Assembly (NCBI RefSeq): GCF_005503625.1 | Contig: NZ_SCMX01000047.1 | Coordinates: 1-55,355 of the forward strand | Length of the DNA: 55,355 nucleotides | Source of the DNA: Cupriavidus sp. 2SB | Lineage (GTDB): Bacteria; Pseudomonadota; Gammaproteobacteria; Burkholderiales; Burkholderiaceae | Direction: 5' to 3' | Part shown: in pieces, positions 53,510 to 55,355 of the stretch | Layout of the letters: every line of letters begins with the position of its first letter | Position numbering within the stretch: the first letter of the stretch is position 1 | Notes under the pieces: generated by a model | What the model was told of the DNA's origin: nothing | The model's input: the letters and a program-made list of their open reading frames with translations, nothing else | Database searches by the model: none | Program-made: the position numbers and the translations under genes

Positions 53510-54154
53510 TTAGCTATGACGCGCTTGCAATTTCGACAAAAAAGCGTTGGAGGAAGAGTGTATTTGGCGATCACCGCAGGAAACTTGGATTTCAGACGCA
53601 TTCAGAGACACGGCACTGCCTTCAGGCAAAGCGAGGAATGGCACAACGGCGGGGCAACTGACAGCAATTTCAAACAGGGAGCAATGCCTCCCCCCTTTTG
53701 CGTCAGGATCGCGGAACAACCAGCCGGAATCTGATCCACCTTTGGAAGTCTCTCGCTCCATTCGAATCACTTCACTGCCCAAAAGGCCATCGGAGATAAC
53801 ACGCGAATCCATCAAGCTCGGAAACGATGGATCCGCGGTCAATTGCGCACAGACTTCACGTTGTATCAGCAAATGTCGAAGCGTCATGTTGACGCCGTGA
53901 ATCCACTGAATCGGCATCGCGTCAAATCGCGGCTCCAAGATTTTCAGATCACCATCTTGATCAGCGCGTAAGGTGACAATCATCCAACCGAACTGCACAA
54001 ATTGACCATCCTTGAAGAGCATGCCACTATCAACTGCCTCTTCAAAATACGATAGCAGCCACTCAAATCCAGATTCGAACTCAGAGGACACCTCTATGAG
54101 TATCTCGGGGTGACTGTTTCTCTGACGAAGGTTAGCCGTCCTGTACTCTGACAT
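53510..54154 (-). CDS. Candidate immunity protein
   Basis: A 214-residue soluble protein. It starts MSEYRTANLRQRNSHPEILI, has WLLSYFEEAVDSGMLFKDGQ in the middle and SDSGWLFRDPDAKGGRHCSL toward the end. The SDSGW motif recalls Imm33/DUF2185-type proteins, but the match is weak. It lies upstream of tpsB on the same strand. Confidence 0.55.
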   Translation of the reverse strand: MSEYRTANLRQRNSHPEILIEVSSEFESGFEWLLSYFEEAVDSGMLFKDGQFVQFGWMIVTLRADQDGDLKILEPRFDAMPIQWIHGVNMTLRHLLIQREVCAQLTADPSFPSLMDSRVISDGLLGSEVIRMERETSKGGSDSGWLFRDPDAKGGRHCSLFEIAVSCPAVVPFLALPEGSAVSLNASEIQVSCGDRQIHSSSNAFLSKLQARHS

Positions 54155-54296
54155 CTCAACATGCCCCTCTCATGGCATTAATTTTATCCGCCAAGCGCGG
54201 CTGTGAACTCAACCGTTGGCGCGGCTACGGGATTTGATGCCGCGGCCTTTGGATTGAAAATAGAAAAATTTTTAAATCATCCATGACGATGTTGGG

Positions 54297-54701
54297 TTAT
54301 TGGAAAGAAAAGGTAAGAACTATCGTCTCCCCGTACTTCCCCCTGAATGTCGTTAGCGCAGATTTAGTGAATAGACCTACCAACCCAGCGGCCAAATCTG
54401 GCGACACGCCATCTAGAAAGATCGACAGCATGCATCCGTCTGCTCGCTCCTCCCACGAAACAAAGACGTCATCACTCGCAGTTTTCCAAAACTGAGTATT
54501 TTGTACATGTCCACCCGCTATCAGTTGATATGCCTGCGCCTCCGCAATCTCCTCCTGCGTTCCATCATCATTCCAAGTCGTAATTCTTCCGGTGTGCGGA
54601 TTTTTGACTGACAATCCGAATGTTTCAAACAATGCGACTACAAAAGGAATTGCTCGATCCCGCCTGTCTGGGATCAGGACGTGGCAAACGGGTGCAGGCA
54701 T
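54297..54701 (-). CDS. Candidate immunity protein
   Basis: A 134-residue soluble protein, MPAPVCHVLIPDRRDRAIPF at the start, then GRITTWNDDGTQEEIAEAQA and FVSWEERADGCMLSIFLDGV. No signal peptide and no recognised family. It is one of the separate small genes upstream of tpsB, with a gap of about 135 bases before the next. Confidence 0.5.
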   Translation of the reverse strand: MPAPVCHVLIPDRRDRAIPFVVALFETFGLSVKNPHTGRITTWNDDGTQEEIAEAQAYQLIAGGHVQNTQFWKTASDDVFVSWEERADGCMLSIFLDGVSPDLAAGLVGLFTKSALTTFRGKYGETIVLTFSFQ

Positions 54702-54837
54702 CGTTTATTCCCGAAAAATCTCAACGTTGAAATGACAAACTCAGAAGGCCGGACGAAAGTGAGACCTCAAGGGCGACGGATAAAGGTTTGATGAACATCC
54801 GAGCAAGTGGATCAAGCAGGGCCTTTGCAGATCTCTT

Positions 54838-55355
54838 TTATGAGGCTAGAGCATACGACCTAAGAAATGACCTCGCGATCAAGCCTTCCGCTCCAGATCG
54901 AGATCGCATTTCCCGAAGTGAATCGATCGAAATAAAATCAGCTTCAAGGCCAGATATAAATCGATCCTTTTTTTCCGAATTTTTCACAGCCATAACACCT
55001 ATCTCCTCCCGTGAACTTTCGAAGGATATCCAATCGAACGCAGCATTGAACAGGACTATTGGGTAGCCAATCTGCCCTCCCATGAAATCAGAAAAGTAGC
55101 TTTCAACAACCTCTACAGTCGAGCCCATTTCATATTTATCGATGATCAAACAAGAATCTTCTAGCAGATCCCCTCCCGAGAATTTAACGTATATTTTCTC
55201 ATCAAACACGCTAAAATTTTCGGATATCAATTTAGAAAAAACATCGGAAAAGCAAAGCAACGGTCTTTCAAAAAAAATGAAATTAAAAACGTTACCTACA
55301 AAAACATTACCAGGTAAATCAATCTTGAAGTCAAGATGTCGAGAGAGCTGCCGCA
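54838..55355 (-). CDS. Candidate immunity protein, partial at the window edge
   Basis: An open frame running off the right edge. A TTG at 55260 would give 140 residues, but the frame continues upstream with sensible sequence (LDFKIDLPGNVFVGNVFNFI) to the end of the window, so the true start lies beyond 55355. It contains ESYFSDFMGGQIGYPIVLFN and WISFESSREEIGVMAVKNSE. No family recognised. Low GC, in line with the island. Confidence 0.55.
   Translation of the reverse strand, partial: RQLSRHLDFKIDLPGNVFVGNVFNFIFFERPLLCFSDVFSKLISENFSVFDEKIYVKFSGGDLLEDSCLIIDKYEMGSTVEVVESYFSDFMGGQIGYPIVLFNAAFDWISFESSREEIGVMAVKNSEKKDRFISGLEADFISIDSLREMRSRSGAEGLIARSFLRSYALAS

Noticed and set aside
54180..54260. Protein-like stretch NPKAAASNPVAAPTVEFTAA on the minus strand before the gene at 53510
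   Set aside because: It could be another toxin-end remnant, but it is only about 25 codons and the frame upstream is broken, so it is too short to list as a feature.
1..55355. CRISPR arrays, tRNA or rRNA genes, complete insertion sequences
   Set aside because: No regularly spaced repeats, no tRNA-like cloverleaf or rRNA stretch and no transposase frame were recognised. Reading by eye could miss a single tRNA.

Overview
The window reads as a chromosomal segment from a Burkholderiales bacterium, most like Cupriavidus/Ralstonia. The evidence is high GC over the first 41.7 kb, two orphan Bug-type (tripartite tricarboxylate transporter) binding proteins, a second divergent IF-1 near a cold-shock gene, many LysR/AraC/XRE regulators, and a haemagglutinin/two-partner secretion locus. 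No rRNA, tRNA, CRISPR array or complete insertion sequence was seen.

Layout. 0-5.5 kb: DoxX protein, MFS exporter, XapX protein, porin, and two convergent FixJ-type response regulators. 5.5-14.1 kb: a predicted sigma-54-driven operon with a five-gene branched-chain-type ABC importer, an amidase, an M20-type N-carbamoyl/allantoate amidohydrolase and an XRE-cupin regulator. It looks like uptake and nitrogen release from a ureide or amide. 14.1-20.4 kb: two Bug receptors, an IF-1 paralogue, a csp gene with a near-ideal promoter, and a LysR regulator divergent from an M20 amidohydrolase. 20.4-26.6 kb: an AraC regulator divergent from a beta-keto-acid cleavage enzyme, an MFS permease and two SDR dehydrogenases, then an isochorismatase-fold hydrolase. 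26.7-33.3 kb (minus strand): a frameshifted Old Yellow Enzyme gene, a three-part molybdenum hydroxylase (Mo subunit, 2Fe-2S subunit, tri-haem cytochrome c) and an MFS permease. 33.4-41.7 kb: LysR regulator, RND pump operon with a MarR gene, and a secreted cupin.

41.8-55.4 kb is an accessory island with lower GC, nearly all on the minus strand. It holds an intact TpsB/FhaC-type outer-membrane transporter and a partial tpsB copy with an internally inverted block. Around these lie short haemagglutinin remnants, toxin C-terminal fragments (one a doubly broken HNH nuclease) and more than a dozen small genes that look like immunity genes (DUF596, SUKH/SMI1-KNR4, Imm49-like and unrecognised families). 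The pattern is that toxin ends are truncated or mutated while neighbouring immunity ORFs stay open. This fits an orphan toxin/immunity array of a contact-dependent inhibition or polymorphic toxin locus. It runs off the right edge, and no full-length tpsA is present.

Functions are inferred by family recognition from translated sequence; no database search was run.
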